NCBI GenBank assembly: GCA_046329575.1
Contig: JAXLUJ010000015.1
Location: 1-64,000 of the forward strand
Source of the DNA: UBA1941 sp046329575
GTDB lineage: Bacteria > Bacteroidota > Bacteroidia > Chitinophagales > LD1
DNA: 64,000 nt
Direction: 5' to 3'
Shown here one piece after another: positions 17,453 through 26,593 of this stretch. Position numbers and translations under genes: made by a program. The notes under the pieces are model-generated. The model was not told where the DNA came from and did not search any database. It saw only the letters and a list, made by a program, of their open reading frames with translations. Every line of letters begins with the position of its first letter. Position 1 is the first letter of the stretch.

Positions 17453-18016
17453 TTATTGTGCATTAATCGAGAACAACACATTTTCTACCTGCTCATACAA
17501 GTCCTGAAAGGTGCCGTTATTGCTAAACTTGAAATCGGCCAATTGCTGGCAGGCGGCCAGGTTTTGTTTGTTCGGGTCGGTGCTGGTCATTTCCCGGCTT
17601 TCGTTTTCCAAAAAAGTTTCGAACGAAATATTGTCTGTTTCTGAAGCCCTTTCTACCACGCGCTTGTAGCGTAACGAGGCCATTGCATCTACTGCAAAAA
17701 GGAAGAAAGATGCCGGTTGTTCGCGAAGGGCGGTTATTTCGCCAACCGTACGAATACTTTCAATGATGCAATTTTTTTGTGAAGCTTTGGCTTCGCGAAG
17801 TAATTCTTCAATGATATAACTTGGCGAATGTTGAGCGCGCAGGCCATTAGCCACTTGAACCATCGAATCGCGATTTAACGGCAAATTTTGCTCGTTGATG
17901 AGCCGCGTGAGATAACCGCGAACGGAGAAATGACAATAGTGATGATGCTGCACCAGATATTCCACTATAGTACCTTTTCCTGCGCCAATGGTTCCTGTTA
18001 TGCCGATGATGGTCAT
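17453..18016 (-). CDS. P-loop (d)NMP/dephospho-CoA-kinase-like protein
   Basis: 187-aa P-loop protein starting with Walker A GTIGAGKGT (residues 7-15). An ATP-binding kinase fold is indicated by the IIESIRTVGE strand near residue 100 and a basic lid segment (RYKRVVERA) followed by ESREM. It resembles adenylate-kinase- or CoaE-like AAA_18 proteins. Its position immediately before dCMP deaminase (20 bases) suggests a deoxynucleotide monophosphate kinase role, but that is inference and substrate specificity is not visible. The stop of the histidine phosphatase gene lies six bases upstream. Confidence 0.8.
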   Translation of the reverse strand: MTIIGITGTIGAGKGTIVEYLVQHHHYCHFSVRGYLTRLINEQNLPLNRDSMVQVANGLRAQHSPSYIIEELLREAKASQKNCIIESIRTVGEITALREQPASFFLFAVDAMASLRYKRVVERASETDNISFETFLENESREMTSTDPNKQNLAACQQLADFKFSNNGTFQDLYEQVENVLFSINAQ

Positions 18017-18022
18017 GAATAG

Positions 18023-18661
18023 TTAATGCGATGGGGTTTGTAAATCTTTTAAATGGCCTTGTTCATTGTTAAGTTCGATATCAAAGTGGCCGTCGTCATA
18101 CAAATTCACTTTATACAGCGTCAAGTTTACATGCTGGAACTTTTCCATTTCATGTAGTGGCTTACCTGTTAGGGTGCACATTAGCGCTCTTATGGCGCGG
18201 CCATGCATGCTAATGAGGATCTTTTTGTGAGGCGTTTGTAAAAGTTTTTCTACAAAACGGCGTTGGCGTTGCTGCAATTCCCGCGGGCTTTCACCGCCTT
18301 CCGGTTTGGCATCCACATCGCCATTGCGCCACGATTCCAGCAAGTTCAGAAAGGTGTTGCTGTTTTCCATTACCTGATGGTTCCCTTCCATTTCGCCCCA
18401 ACTGATCTCATCCAATTCGGCGTGGCTTTCATGCGGGATGCCCAAATCGCGAAACGAATGAATGGTTTGTTGCGCGCGCAAAAGGGTAGAGGTGTAAATA
18501 ATGTCGAAAGGAATATGTTTATAGGCTTTAAAAAAAGCTGCGGCTTGTTGGCGCCCCACTTCATTCAAAGGAAGGTTCACCCCTTTACCTTGCACAATGC
18601 CTTTGGCATTGTGATCGGTTTGGCCGTGCCGCACAATGTACAATTCCTTTATAGCCTTCAT
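18023..18661 (-). CDS. Histidine phosphatase (phosphoglycerate mutase-like) family protein
   Basis: 212-aa cytosolic phosphatase of the branch-1 histidine phosphatase superfamily. The nucleophile is in VRHGQTDHN (residues 10-18), the family EISWGEMEG segment supplies the acidic residue, and the second His lies in SMHGRAIRA. It could be a cofactor-dependent mutase, a CobC-like or a fructose-2,6-bisphosphatase-like enzyme; the substrate is not evident. Its ATG overlaps the stop of the Wzi-like gene by one base (TGATG). Confidence 0.88.
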   Translation of the reverse strand: MKAIKELYIVRHGQTDHNAKGIVQGKGVNLPLNEVGRQQAAAFFKAYKHIPFDIIYTSTLLRAQQTIHSFRDLGIPHESHAELDEISWGEMEGNHQVMENSNTFLNLLESWRNGDVDAKPEGGESPRELQQRQRRFVEKLLQTPHKKILISMHGRAIRALMCTLTGKPLHEMEKFQHVNLTLYKVNLYDDGHFDIELNNEQGHLKDLQTPSH

Positions 18662-20367
18662 CAGAACTCAAATTTTCGCTGCGTAATATTCATCCGTGCC
18701 CCTAAGGTAAACATAAACGTGCTATTGGAGTTAGCGGCCACTTTACTATTTCGGTTGCGGTAAGCCATGGTCATATCGAAGTAGATGTTGTGCCAGGCCT
18801 GGTACGTCATATTAAGTGCGAAGTAGTTGATCGTAGCTTTTCCACCCTGACCTACGGTATTTTGAAATTGTTTGGTTGGAACATCTTGTCTTAAAATATC
18901 ACCGCCAAAGTTGGTCAAACCGCTGGCGCTGAGGGTATCATCACCGGTACGGGCCACAATGTACTTGAGATCCATGAACAATCGCGGTATGGGTTGATAT
19001 TTCGCCTGAAGGATTACTTCATAAAAGTTCGCCCCAAGAGGATGGGCCAAAGGTTGGTTGTAATTGGTAAAATTGATTTCACCCGGATGGGTATAAGTGA
19101 ATGGACGAACATAGTTAACTTCAGCCTGAACATCCAGATTAGGCGCTAAATCAATGTATTTCAAGCCGAGTTGAAAGCCATATTTGTTGGCCCACCAGCC
19201 GTTGCGTTTGAAGAAATATTTCACATTAAATTCATCAAAAACCAACTGCCCGTAAAATTGCATATGGTTGAAGGCGTTGATTTTAAAATCGCCACCAATC
19301 AGCACATTGTCAGGACTGCCCAGTGCGTGTTCTACCGAACGATAGAAGATGATTGGGTTCAGGTATTGGGCATCAAAGGTGTTGCCTCGTTTGGCCATCA
19401 CGCCTTCAAACAAACCAATATCGAACCACTTGGTGAGTTTGATATTGATATGATGAAAAACGCCATACTTCTTAGGTAGAAGATTGTCAACACCGGTACT
19501 TCCGGCGCCATAATATTGAGAAGTAAGTTGTTGGAGCAAATACACGTATTCGATACGCCAGAAAGTAAGCTTGTATTTTAAGAACAGAGCGGGTGCGCTA
19601 TAGTCGGAAAGAAAAAGAGACCGTTGACCGTTGCCCCAAAAATGCTTATCGCGGCCGAAGGTGATGTTGAGATAATCGAGTACGTTGATATTGATATAGC
19701 CGCGGGCATCGAAATAATCAAAGCCATCTTTGAATTTAAAGTATTTGGAAGGGTAGATCTTGTAGTAGGCGTTACCCGGAACATAGGCATAATCAGTACT
19801 TGAAGTTGGAACACCTAAACGGGATACATATTGCGGATCACGTTCTGAGTTACCCGTTGCCAGCACATAAGCGCTGAGCACCTTTTTAATGTTGAATCGG
19901 AATTCGGCACCTAAAGAGCGATTAAAGATAAAGTTATGCTGATAGGACTCTACCCCAACATTCAGCGAAATTACCGGATTGACGTGAAAGTCAAACAGTC
20001 CTTTCTTCTTGGAATACACGCTGAAAAAAGAAGCCGGTTCTTTATACAACGCTTTGAAAAGCGGTTTTCTGGTTCGGCTTTGAGCGCTGTCGAGCCATTC
20101 AGCATTATCATCCATCAGGTATTGTACCTGAAACTTATTCTTTTTCGATTGCCGTAAATTAGAATACTGAATCGCTTCAGCCATATGCGCTACCTCTGAG
20201 CGCAGGTATGGCTTGGTGTAGGTGTGCACCCCGGGCAGGATTCTTCCATATTTTATATCTAAACGATCGATGTAGTGATAGGTATCGCCACCAAGCGGCG
20301 TATAAGTACCCTGAGCCGAAGCCATCAGGCTAAACCCTGCAAACAAACAGCTGAAGAATCTCTTCAT
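18661..20367 (-). CDS. Wzi-family outer-membrane beta-barrel protein
   Basis: About 568-aa outer-membrane protein resembling Wzi-type capsule assembly proteins (18-strand barrels that hold surface polysaccharide). The signal peptide is MKRFFSCLFAGFSLMASAQG when started at the second ATG (20367); a start at 20376 adds three residues. The signature segment is VLDYLNITFGRDKHFWGNG near residue 230, followed by SLFLSDYSAPALF. The C-terminus ends in Phe (RKFEF), as barrels do. It may relate to the glycosyltransferase genes at 4411, though not by linkage. Confidence 0.86.
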   Translation of the reverse strand: MKRFFSCLFAGFSLMASAQGTYTPLGGDTYHYIDRLDIKYGRILPGVHTYTKPYLRSEVAHMAEAIQYSNLRQSKKNKFQVQYLMDDNAEWLDSAQSRTRKPLFKALYKEPASFFSVYSKKKGLFDFHVNPVISLNVGVESYQHNFIFNRSLGAEFRFNIKKVLSAYVLATGNSERDPQYVSRLGVPTSSTDYAYVPGNAYYKIYPSKYFKFKDGFDYFDARGYININVLDYLNITFGRDKHFWGNGQRSLFLSDYSAPALFLKYKLTFWRIEYVYLLQQLTSQYYGAGSTGVDNLLPKKYGVFHHINIKLTKWFDIGLFEGVMAKRGNTFDAQYLNPIIFYRSVEHALGSPDNVLIGGDFKINAFNHMQFYGQLVFDEFNVKYFFKRNGWWANKYGFQLGLKYIDLAPNLDVQAEVNYVRPFTYTHPGEINFTNYNQPLAHPLGANFYEVILQAKYQPIPRLFMDLKYIVARTGDDTLSASGLTNFGGDILRQDVPTKQFQNTVGQGGKATINYFALNMTYQAWHNIYFDMTMAYRNRNSKVAANSNSTFMFTLGARMNITQRKFEF

Positions 20368-20435
20368 ATGGGCCACAATATAGAATTTTGCACGGATTGC
20401 AGCGTTTTACAAAATCCATATACCCACAATGAAAA

Positions 20436-23021
20436 TCAGTATTTAAAACCCAGGCCTTTTCGCTTGCCGTCCTCGATCTTAAACTCTTCCAGATCGGCTA
20501 TAGTTAAGGTATCCAAAAGGTCTTTGGTGCGTTCTTCTTTAGGAAGCGATGCCAAACGAAGGTTCTGGTTCTGGATAGCAGCCGTTACGAGTTTGCGCAC
20601 TTCGCGGGCATTGCCAAAATACTTATCGCGGGTGTCGTATAAATGCTGAATGTATTTACCCAGATAAGCCGTAGCCTGCTCATCGGGTTTCACGCCTTCT
20701 TTCTTGAATTGATCTAAAGCAATTTTTAGCAATTCCTCTGCCGAATAATCGTTGAAAGTAAAAATTCGATCGAATCGCGATTTCAAGCCGGGATTGGATT
20801 CCAGGAAGATATTCATAGGTTCGGTGTAACCGGCCACAATCACGGCAAATTCGCCGCGCATATCTTCCATGCGTTTTAAAAGGGTTTCAATGGCTTCGCG
20901 TCCAAAGTCATTGCCCATTCCGTTAGTGAGGGCATAGGCTTCATCAATGAAAAGAACACCGCCCTTGGCCTCTCTGATCTTATCATCAGTCTTCAAAGCG
21001 GTTTGCCCTACATAGCCGGCCACTAAACCCTGTTTGTCGAGTTCAACCATATGGCCGCGTTCCAGCAGCCCCAGCGCCTTGAATATTTTTCCCATGATGC
21101 GGGCCACAGTGGTTTTACCGGTTCCGGGATTTCCCAGAAACACGGTGTGCAGCGAGAACTTGTTTAGTACATCCTTGCCAATATCGTTGTAAAACCGAAT
21201 CAGCTTTACCAGTTCGTTCACTTCCAATTTAATGTTCTCGATACCCACCAGCGCATTCAGTTCGTTCATGGCGCTTTGCAACAATTTCTCATTGATGGTG
21301 ATGTGGTATTTTTTGCGATCGCGCTGTTTGAATACTAGTTCGATATCTTCTTTTTCAATGGTGGAAATTTCTTCAGAAGTGAGATCATTGAGATCTTGCC
21401 GTTTCATGAGTCGTAAGCCCAGATTCATTTTTGCTTCTTCAATCAAACCAATGGCATAACGCGCATTTCCAAAAGTGCGGTCGCGGTTTCGGAAACCTTC
21501 CATCAGTTCTTCTGCCATATAATTTTCAGCATCGGCAGTAAGCGTTACATTTTTTTCGCGCGCGGCTTTCAGGGCAATGGCATGCAGTTCATCAGGGGTG
21601 TAATCTTCAAAATGAAAGTAATTACCGATCCGCGATTTTAGTCCCGGATTACTGTTCAAAAAAACTTCCATTTCTTTTGGATAACCTGCGAACATCACGG
21701 CCAAATCGCGGTTGCTGTCGCTCATTTCTTTGATCAGCACTTCAATAGCCTCTTTACCAAAATCTTTTGAATCCTCACCTTCGCGTGAAAGCGCATAAGC
21801 TTCATCAATAAAAAGAATACCGCCTTTAGCTTCTTCCAACGCTTTTTTCACCTTGGGTGCTGTTTGACCGATGTATTCTCCGATCAGGTGCGAGCGATCT
21901 ACTTCCTTTACGTGGCCTTTGCTGAGTAGCCCCATACTTTTGTAGATCTGACCAAGACGTTTCACCACGGTTGTTTTTCCGGTGCCCGGATTTCCTACAA
22001 AAACCGAGTGCAAATTGATGCTCTCATTGTCTTTGAAACCCTTTTCCTGCCGCAGCTTTATAAAGTTGATATACGAAATGTGGTTCTTGATTTCCTTTTT
22101 CAGCTCTTCTAAACCAACCAACTCATCTAATTGCGCCATTTGTACTTCCAGCGACTCCTCTGGTTCGGCAGGAGCTGTTATTCCGGCCACATGGGCATGA
22201 GCTGATGCTTCAATCAGCACATCACCTTCCACATCCTGGCTGCCTGTTTCCAGATTCAGTATGGCGATAATGGTATCCATGAATACCACTTCCAGCCGGT
22301 ACTTGGTATCTTTCCAGGTTCCGGGGATATCGTTACCCCAACCTTCGTTAAACACAATCGGATAGGCGTTGTCATCTGCCTTAATTTTCCGGAAGCGTTC
22401 AATCCGCGCTTTCAACAGGCCGGATGCGTTATACCAGTTGAAAACAATTTCGCAATTCCAACTACGCGTTAGTTTGCTAAGTGCAGAAAATTCAATGTAA
22501 AGGTATTGTGTGTGTTCTCTGCTGATCTGTTTGACGTAAACCTTATTCTCATTGTTCACGGCATTGTAATCACCGGTGTGAAATCGAATGGTTTCAATAG
22601 AGAAAAACGGATTGAGTTCGGTAGTTACTTTTCCAACATCCTCTACATAGAATTTTTTTGTACCCACCAGTTCGCCATCCAAATAAGCCTCCCAACTGTA
22701 TTCGCCTTCGTTCCAAAAACTTCCCGGAGTTGCTGTTCCCCAGCCTTTGTTCACATAAACAACATTTTCATCTAATCGCACCAATCGCTTTTCTTCCTGT
22801 GTACAAACTTCACGCTTATCATTTTCGGAGTGCGAAAAGGCCTTTAACACAATATTGGCCGTCCAATCACTTTCATCAAATTGTTTATTGTAGAAAGCTA
22901 ATTCTGCCGAAACGTAGGTAAGTTCACTTTTATCGTAAACACTGCGGTATTCGCGGGTTCTGTTGGCCAACCATTCGTCGGAGGCAAATATTTTTAATGT
23001 CTTGAACTTATAATTTTTCAT
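20436..23021 (-). CDS. Tandem AAA+ ATPase (CbbX/SpoVK-like) with duplicated N-terminal beta module
   Basis: 861-aa protein. Residues about 1-290 form a novel-looking N-terminal region in which a module recurs: GWGTATPG at 93-100 and GWGNDIPG at 227-234, each in a strand-rich block ending in a W-x-E or RLEV strand. Two CbbX-type AAA+ domains follow: Walker A GNPGTGKTT at 343-351 and 630-638, Walker B ILFIDE near 402 and VLFIDE near 689, each followed by AYAL. The pore-loop-like GEYIGQTAPK and AGYVGQTALK are conserved, as are the sensor Arg-containing NPGLKSR segments. Both domains look catalytically intact. Such ATPases remodel protein complexes; the client is unknown. Confidence 0.88.
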   Translation of the reverse strand: MKNYKFKTLKIFASDEWLANRTREYRSVYDKSELTYVSAELAFYNKQFDESDWTANIVLKAFSHSENDKREVCTQEEKRLVRLDENVVYVNKGWGTATPGSFWNEGEYSWEAYLDGELVGTKKFYVEDVGKVTTELNPFFSIETIRFHTGDYNAVNNENKVYVKQISREHTQYLYIEFSALSKLTRSWNCEIVFNWYNASGLLKARIERFRKIKADDNAYPIVFNEGWGNDIPGTWKDTKYRLEVVFMDTIIAILNLETGSQDVEGDVLIEASAHAHVAGITAPAEPEESLEVQMAQLDELVGLEELKKEIKNHISYINFIKLRQEKGFKDNESINLHSVFVGNPGTGKTTVVKRLGQIYKSMGLLSKGHVKEVDRSHLIGEYIGQTAPKVKKALEEAKGGILFIDEAYALSREGEDSKDFGKEAIEVLIKEMSDSNRDLAVMFAGYPKEMEVFLNSNPGLKSRIGNYFHFEDYTPDELHAIALKAAREKNVTLTADAENYMAEELMEGFRNRDRTFGNARYAIGLIEEAKMNLGLRLMKRQDLNDLTSEEISTIEKEDIELVFKQRDRKKYHITINEKLLQSAMNELNALVGIENIKLEVNELVKLIRFYNDIGKDVLNKFSLHTVFLGNPGTGKTTVARIMGKIFKALGLLERGHMVELDKQGLVAGYVGQTALKTDDKIREAKGGVLFIDEAYALTNGMGNDFGREAIETLLKRMEDMRGEFAVIVAGYTEPMNIFLESNPGLKSRFDRIFTFNDYSAEELLKIALDQFKKEGVKPDEQATAYLGKYIQHLYDTRDKYFGNAREVRKLVTAAIQNQNLRLASLPKEERTKDLLDTLTIADLEEFKIEDGKRKGLGFKY

Positions 23022-23109
23022 GCCGAATGAATAGAATAGGCCGGTTTAGCATTCCTACAACGTGAAAATTGCATGCCATAAGCATGAAAGTGGCAATTTT
23101 TCCAAAAAC

Positions 23110-23721
23110 TTACAACGGCTGATTCTTATGGAAAATGTTGACTTTATCGTGGCAATACAGCTTGGCGTCCAAAATGCAGTGGATGATGTAGTTATGCAAC
23201 ACTTCCACAAATCCGTAAGAAAATGCCGGTACAAAAAAGTTGATAACACCGGCCGCTCTCAGCTTGTTATCGGCCTGAAAGCCGGAAAAGGTGACTACGT
23301 GAATTCCTTTTGCTGATGCGGCTTTCGCGGCATTTACGATGTTGGCCGAATTGCCCGAACTGCTGATTGCAAAAAGGAGATCGCCCGGTTCGCCAAACAT
23401 TTCAATGGGTTTTACGAAAACTTCGTCGTAGGAATAGTCATTCGACAAGCAGGTGAGCAGCGAAGCATCGTTGAAGGCTGTGGCCTTAACCTTGCCGTTT
23501 TTCCAAAAGTCAATTGCCATGTGGCTGGTTATTCCGGCGCTGCCGCCATTGCCAATCAGCATGATCTTTTTCTGTTCCTGCTGACATTTTTGTACCAATG
23601 CAACCGCCCTTTCAATGCCTTCGGCATACGAAACGTGATTGTTTTCAGCAGTAACTTCAAATCGGTCGGGCAAGCCGGCAAATTCATTATTATACGCAGC
23701 GGTAAATTCCTGAATATTCAT
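23110..23721 (-). CDS. SIS-domain sugar isomerase (GmhA-like)
   Basis: 203-aa protein of the D-sedoheptulose 7-phosphate isomerase/SIS family. The glycine-rich phosphosugar loop GNGGSAGITSHMAID lies near residue 58 and the second SIS motif SSSGNSANIVNA near 115. GmhA converts sedoheptulose 7-phosphate to heptose 7-phosphate for lipopolysaccharide core synthesis; without linked gmhB or hldE genes this remains a tentative assignment. A perfect TAnnTTTG box (TAGGTTTG, minus strand) lies 16 bases upstream of the ATG. Confidence 0.82.
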   Translation of the reverse strand: MNIQEFTAAYNNEFAGLPDRFEVTAENNHVSYAEGIERAVALVQKCQQEQKKIMLIGNGGSAGITSHMAIDFWKNGKVKATAFNDASLLTCLSNDYSYDEVFVKPIEMFGEPGDLLFAISSSGNSANIVNAAKAASAKGIHVVTFSGFQADNKLRAAGVINFFVPAFSYGFVEVLHNYIIHCILDAKLYCHDKVNIFHKNQPL

Positions 23722-23737
23722 AACTATAAATACGGCA

Positions 23738-23745
23738 CAAACCTA
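23738..23745 (-). promoter_or_regulatory. TAnnTTTG -7 box upstream of the SIS isomerase gene
   Basis: Minus-strand TAGGTTTG, a full match to the Bacteroidota -7 consensus, 16 bases before the ATG at 23721. No clear -33 TTG is visible at the usual spacing, so support is moderate. Confidence 0.5.
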
Positions 23746-23849
23746 ACAAATCCGCGTTTCATTTGTTGTTCATCCAACTGAAACGTTTTTATACAAACGA
23801 TTTGCGGCAACACTTATTAATATTGCAGCCACTTTTTAAAGTTTGATCT

Positions 23850-25451
23850 ATGCAACAGAAATCGTCCACCAATCCGTTTATGCCGCTGATTTACGCGCTG
23901 CTGCTCGTTTTTGGCATCTTACTCGGATTTATTGTAGCGCATATTACGGCCAACAAACGCCAACCGCTGCTGCAATCGGGCCACTATGAAAAGATTGATG
24001 ATATCATCGCTTTCATAAAACAACGCTATGTAGATACGGTGAACACGGAACAATTAACCGATCAGACTATCGAAAAAATGCTGTCGACGCTGGATCCGCA
24101 TTCCAGCTATATTCCTAAAAAAGACCTGAACGAAGTTAACGAATCACTGGAAGGTAATTTTGATGGAATAGGAGTGGAGTTTTTCCTTGTACAAGATACG
24201 ATTACTGTAGTTTCGGCCATTTCCGGCGGACCTTCTGAATTGGTGGGCATCCATGCCGGCGATCGCATCATCACTATCGAGGATTCAATTGTTGCGGGAA
24301 AGCATATTAAAAATGATGATGTGATTCACAAACTCCGTGGCCCTGGTGGAACTATAGTTCATGTAGGTATATTAAGAAGCGGTGCAAAAGGGCTGCAATC
24401 GTTTGCCATTAAGCGCGACAAGATTCCTTTGTACAGCATAGATGCTTCGTACATGATGGAAAACAAAACCGGTTACATCAAAATCAATCGGTTTAGCGCA
24501 ACCACTCACAAAGAGTTCCGGCAGCGTTTACGTAAATTGAATGCAGAGGGCATGCAATCGCTCATTATTGACCTGCGCCAAAATCCCGGAGGCTTTTTAA
24601 ACGCTGCTACAGAAATTTTGGACGAACTGATAGCCGGAGAAAAACTTTTGGTTTATACCAAGGGTAAATCATTTAGTAAAGTAGAATACAAATCAGGTGT
24701 GCCCGGAGAGTTTGAAAAGGGAAGTTTAACGGTGCTGGTTGATCAGGGCTCAGCTTCGGCTTCTGAAATTTTATCGGGCGCTATTCAGGACTGGGACCGC
24801 GGGTTGATTGTGGGCCGCACTTCATTTGGAAAAGGTTTAGTTCAGGAACAATATGATTTAGCTGATGGTTCTGCACTTCGCCTTACTGTGGCGCGTTACT
24901 ACACGCCTTCAGGAAGATGTATTCAGCGTTCTTATAAGGCGGGCGCTGAAGATTACTATAATGAAGTTTATGACCGCTACAATAAGGGGGAGTTTCTTCA
25001 TGAAGATACCTCCGCTGCTGCTGATACTACAGTGTATCATACGGCTAAGGGACGAATTGTTCATGGCGGCGGCGGTATTCGCCCTGATGTTTTTATTCCG
25101 CTGGATACTACTGAAGACTTTGATTACATTTTTAAAGTTAGAACGCTGATACCTGAAGTGGTGTACGGTTATTTTGCTTTACATCCTGATCTTTTGAAGA
25201 GTTACGGTTCTCTTCCCGATTTTGACCGTGGATTTGTAATTCCTGAAGAATTAAAACAAGCGCTTGATCAGCGTGTTCAAAAAGAAAAATTTACGGCCAA
25301 TGATAAAAAGTGGGATCGCACAAAAATGAGAATTGCCCAATATCTAAAAGCTTATACGGCTAAACAAAAATGGCAAAGTGACGGGTTCTTCTATATTCTC
25401 AATCAAGGCGATCCTGTAATTACCGGTGCGGTAAAAGCCATGAAATCGTAA
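23850..25451 (+). CDS. S41-family C-terminal processing peptidase (CtpA-like)
   Basis: 533-aa periplasmic serine protease, anchored by an N-terminal membrane segment (about residues 12-31). It has a PDZ domain with the NFDGIGVEF and HAGDRI segments (about 100-190), then the S41 catalytic domain with DLRQNPGG, GSASASE (300-306, nucleophile Ser) and SFGKG with Lys328 as general base. Such enzymes trim or degrade envelope proteins. It is divergent from the SIS gene. A bidirectional terminator at 25460-25495 separates it from the RNA-binding protein gene. Confidence 0.93.
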   Translation: MQQKSSTNPFMPLIYALLLVFGILLGFIVAHITANKRQPLLQSGHYEKIDDIIAFIKQRYVDTVNTEQLTDQTIEKMLSTLDPHSSYIPKKDLNEVNESLEGNFDGIGVEFFLVQDTITVVSAISGGPSELVGIHAGDRIITIEDSIVAGKHIKNDDVIHKLRGPGGTIVHVGILRSGAKGLQSFAIKRDKIPLYSIDASYMMENKTGYIKINRFSATTHKEFRQRLRKLNAEGMQSLIIDLRQNPGGFLNAATEILDELIAGEKLLVYTKGKSFSKVEYKSGVPGEFEKGSLTVLVDQGSASASEILSGAIQDWDRGLIVGRTSFGKGLVQEQYDLADGSALRLTVARYYTPSGRCIQRSYKAGAEDYYNEVYDRYNKGEFLHEDTSAAADTTVYHTAKGRIVHGGGGIRPDVFIPLDTTEDFDYIFKVRTLIPEVVYGYFALHPDLLKSYGSLPDFDRGFVIPEELKQALDQRVQKEKFTANDKKWDRTKMRIAQYLKAYTAKQKWQSDGFFYILNQGDPVITGAVKAMKS

Positions 25452-25459
25452 TTCAGGGC

Positions 25460-25495
25460 AAAAAAAAAGCAGTGCCGAGGCACTGCTTTTTTTTT
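25460..25495. terminator. Bidirectional intrinsic terminator
   Basis: An 8-9 bp stem, AGCAGTGC(C) at 25468-25476 against (G)GCACTGCT at 25479-25487, is flanked by nine A before and nine T after. It lies between the convergent S41 protease and RNA-binding protein genes and can terminate both transcripts. Confidence 0.9.
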
Positions 25496-25506
25496 GTTTC
25501 AACAGA

Positions 25507-25896
25507 TTACCAGCGATCGCCGCCATTTCCGTTGCCACCTTTATTTCCGTAGCCACCGCCTTTGTTGCCATAGCCGCCTTTGCTGCCATAACCACCACCG
25601 CGGTTGCCACCACCACCAAATCCGCCACGGTTAAAGTCGCGCTTTGGACGGTCAGTTTTTTCTTGTGCTTCGTTCACTACAACTGCACGGCCGCTAATAT
25701 CGGTACCGTTCAGTTCAGCGATCGCTTTCTTCGCAGCCTCATCATCAGCCATTTCAATGAAACCGAAGCCTTTGCTGCGGCCGCTGAATTTGTCCTTGAT
25801 GATAGCAGTGGAAGTAACTTCACCGTACTTTTCGAAATATTTGCTCAATTCTGCTTCCTCAATACTCCAGGGAAGACTTCCTACGAAAATTTTCAT
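25507..25896 (-). CDS. Glycine-rich RNA-binding protein (single RRM)
   Basis: 129-aa protein with one N-terminal RRM: RNP2 is KIFVGSL (residues 2-8) and RNP1 is KGFGFIEM (42-49). The tail from about residue 92 is rich in Gly, Lys, Asn and Tyr with RGG-like units. Such proteins are common in Bacteroidota and cyanobacteria and are often cold-induced; they are candidates for global RNA chaperones in organisms without Hfq. Its promoter is one of the best in the window (see 25926-25956), and transcription ends at the shared terminator at 25460-25495. Confidence 0.93.
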   Translation of the reverse strand: MKIFVGSLPWSIEEAELSKYFEKYGEVTSTAIIKDKFSGRSKGFGFIEMADDEAAKKAIAELNGTDISGRAVVVNEAQEKTDRPKRDFNRGGFGGGGNRGGGYGSKGGYGNKGGGYGNKGGNGNGGDRW

Positions 25897-25925
25897 GTTT
25901 AATTTTTAATGAATTTGTTAGGTCT

Positions 25926-25956
25926 CAAAGATAAAATGATTTTCATTCCACCAAAA
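25926..25956 (-). promoter_or_regulatory. Bacteroidota-type promoter of the RNA-binding protein gene
   Basis: On the minus strand: TTTTG (25952-25956), an 18-base spacer, then TATCTTTG (25926-25933), a perfect -7 TAnnTTTG. The start of transcription should be near 25920, giving a leader of about 24 bases rich in A/T before the ATG. Confidence 0.7.
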
Positions 25957-26049
25957 CTTTTTTTTCAGGACGGTTTTAACAATTAATTCCGGTAGAAATT
26001 GATGGGGTTGAAGTAGTTGTTCTTTCTTCGCCTAAAATCTAATTACAGA

Positions 26050-26538
26050 ATGACCAGAGGGCAACAATTTCGCAAAGAATTATTGGAAGAGGCTGTAGTA
26101 ACCCGAAAAATGCTGGCTTTAGTTCCTGATCAAAAGGATTTTCAACCGCATCAAAAATCAATGAAAATGGAACGGCTGGCCACGCACATTGCGGAAATTG
26201 CGGGTTGGAGCAAAGAAATTATTCTTCAGGATGAATTGGATTTTAATAAGTCACATTATAAACCGAAATCTTATGCGGCGGCTGAGCGCCTGGTTTTGTT
26301 TGATAAGCACATTCAGTTTTCGGCGGATGTGTTCGATGAGGTGACCGATGAGGAATTGAATAAACCTTGGTGTATGCGTCAGGGTGAGGTAGTTTTTTTT
26401 ACGATGGCCAAGGGCGATGTAGTGCGCACCTGGATGCTCAACCATATGATCCACCACCGGGCGCAATTAGGCGTGTATCTGCGTTTGCTCGAAATTCCGC
26501 TGCCCGGAAGTTATGGGCCTTCGGCTGATGAGCAATAA
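26050..26538 (+). CDS. DinB-family protein
   Basis: 162-aa four-helix-bundle protein of the DinB/YfiT type, probably a metal-binding thiol-dependent transferase. The three metal-site His positions fit THIAEIAGW (first) and HMIHHRAQLGVYLRLL (second pair, near the C-terminus). The start at 26050 (MTRGQQFRKEL) was chosen because an upstream in-frame ATG at 26017 adds a short Arg/Phe-rich extension unlike the family. Substrate unknown. It is divergent from the RNA-binding protein gene. Confidence 0.85.
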   Translation: MTRGQQFRKELLEEAVVTRKMLALVPDQKDFQPHQKSMKMERLATHIAEIAGWSKEIILQDELDFNKSHYKPKSYAAAERLVLFDKHIQFSADVFDEVTDEELNKPWCMRQGEVVFFTMAKGDVVRTWMLNHMIHHRAQLGVYLRLLEIPLPGSYGPSADEQ

Positions 26539-26593
26539 GTGATTTTTGCAGAAAACAGATGATAGTGAATTCTGTAAATTTTAGATTTACAGT

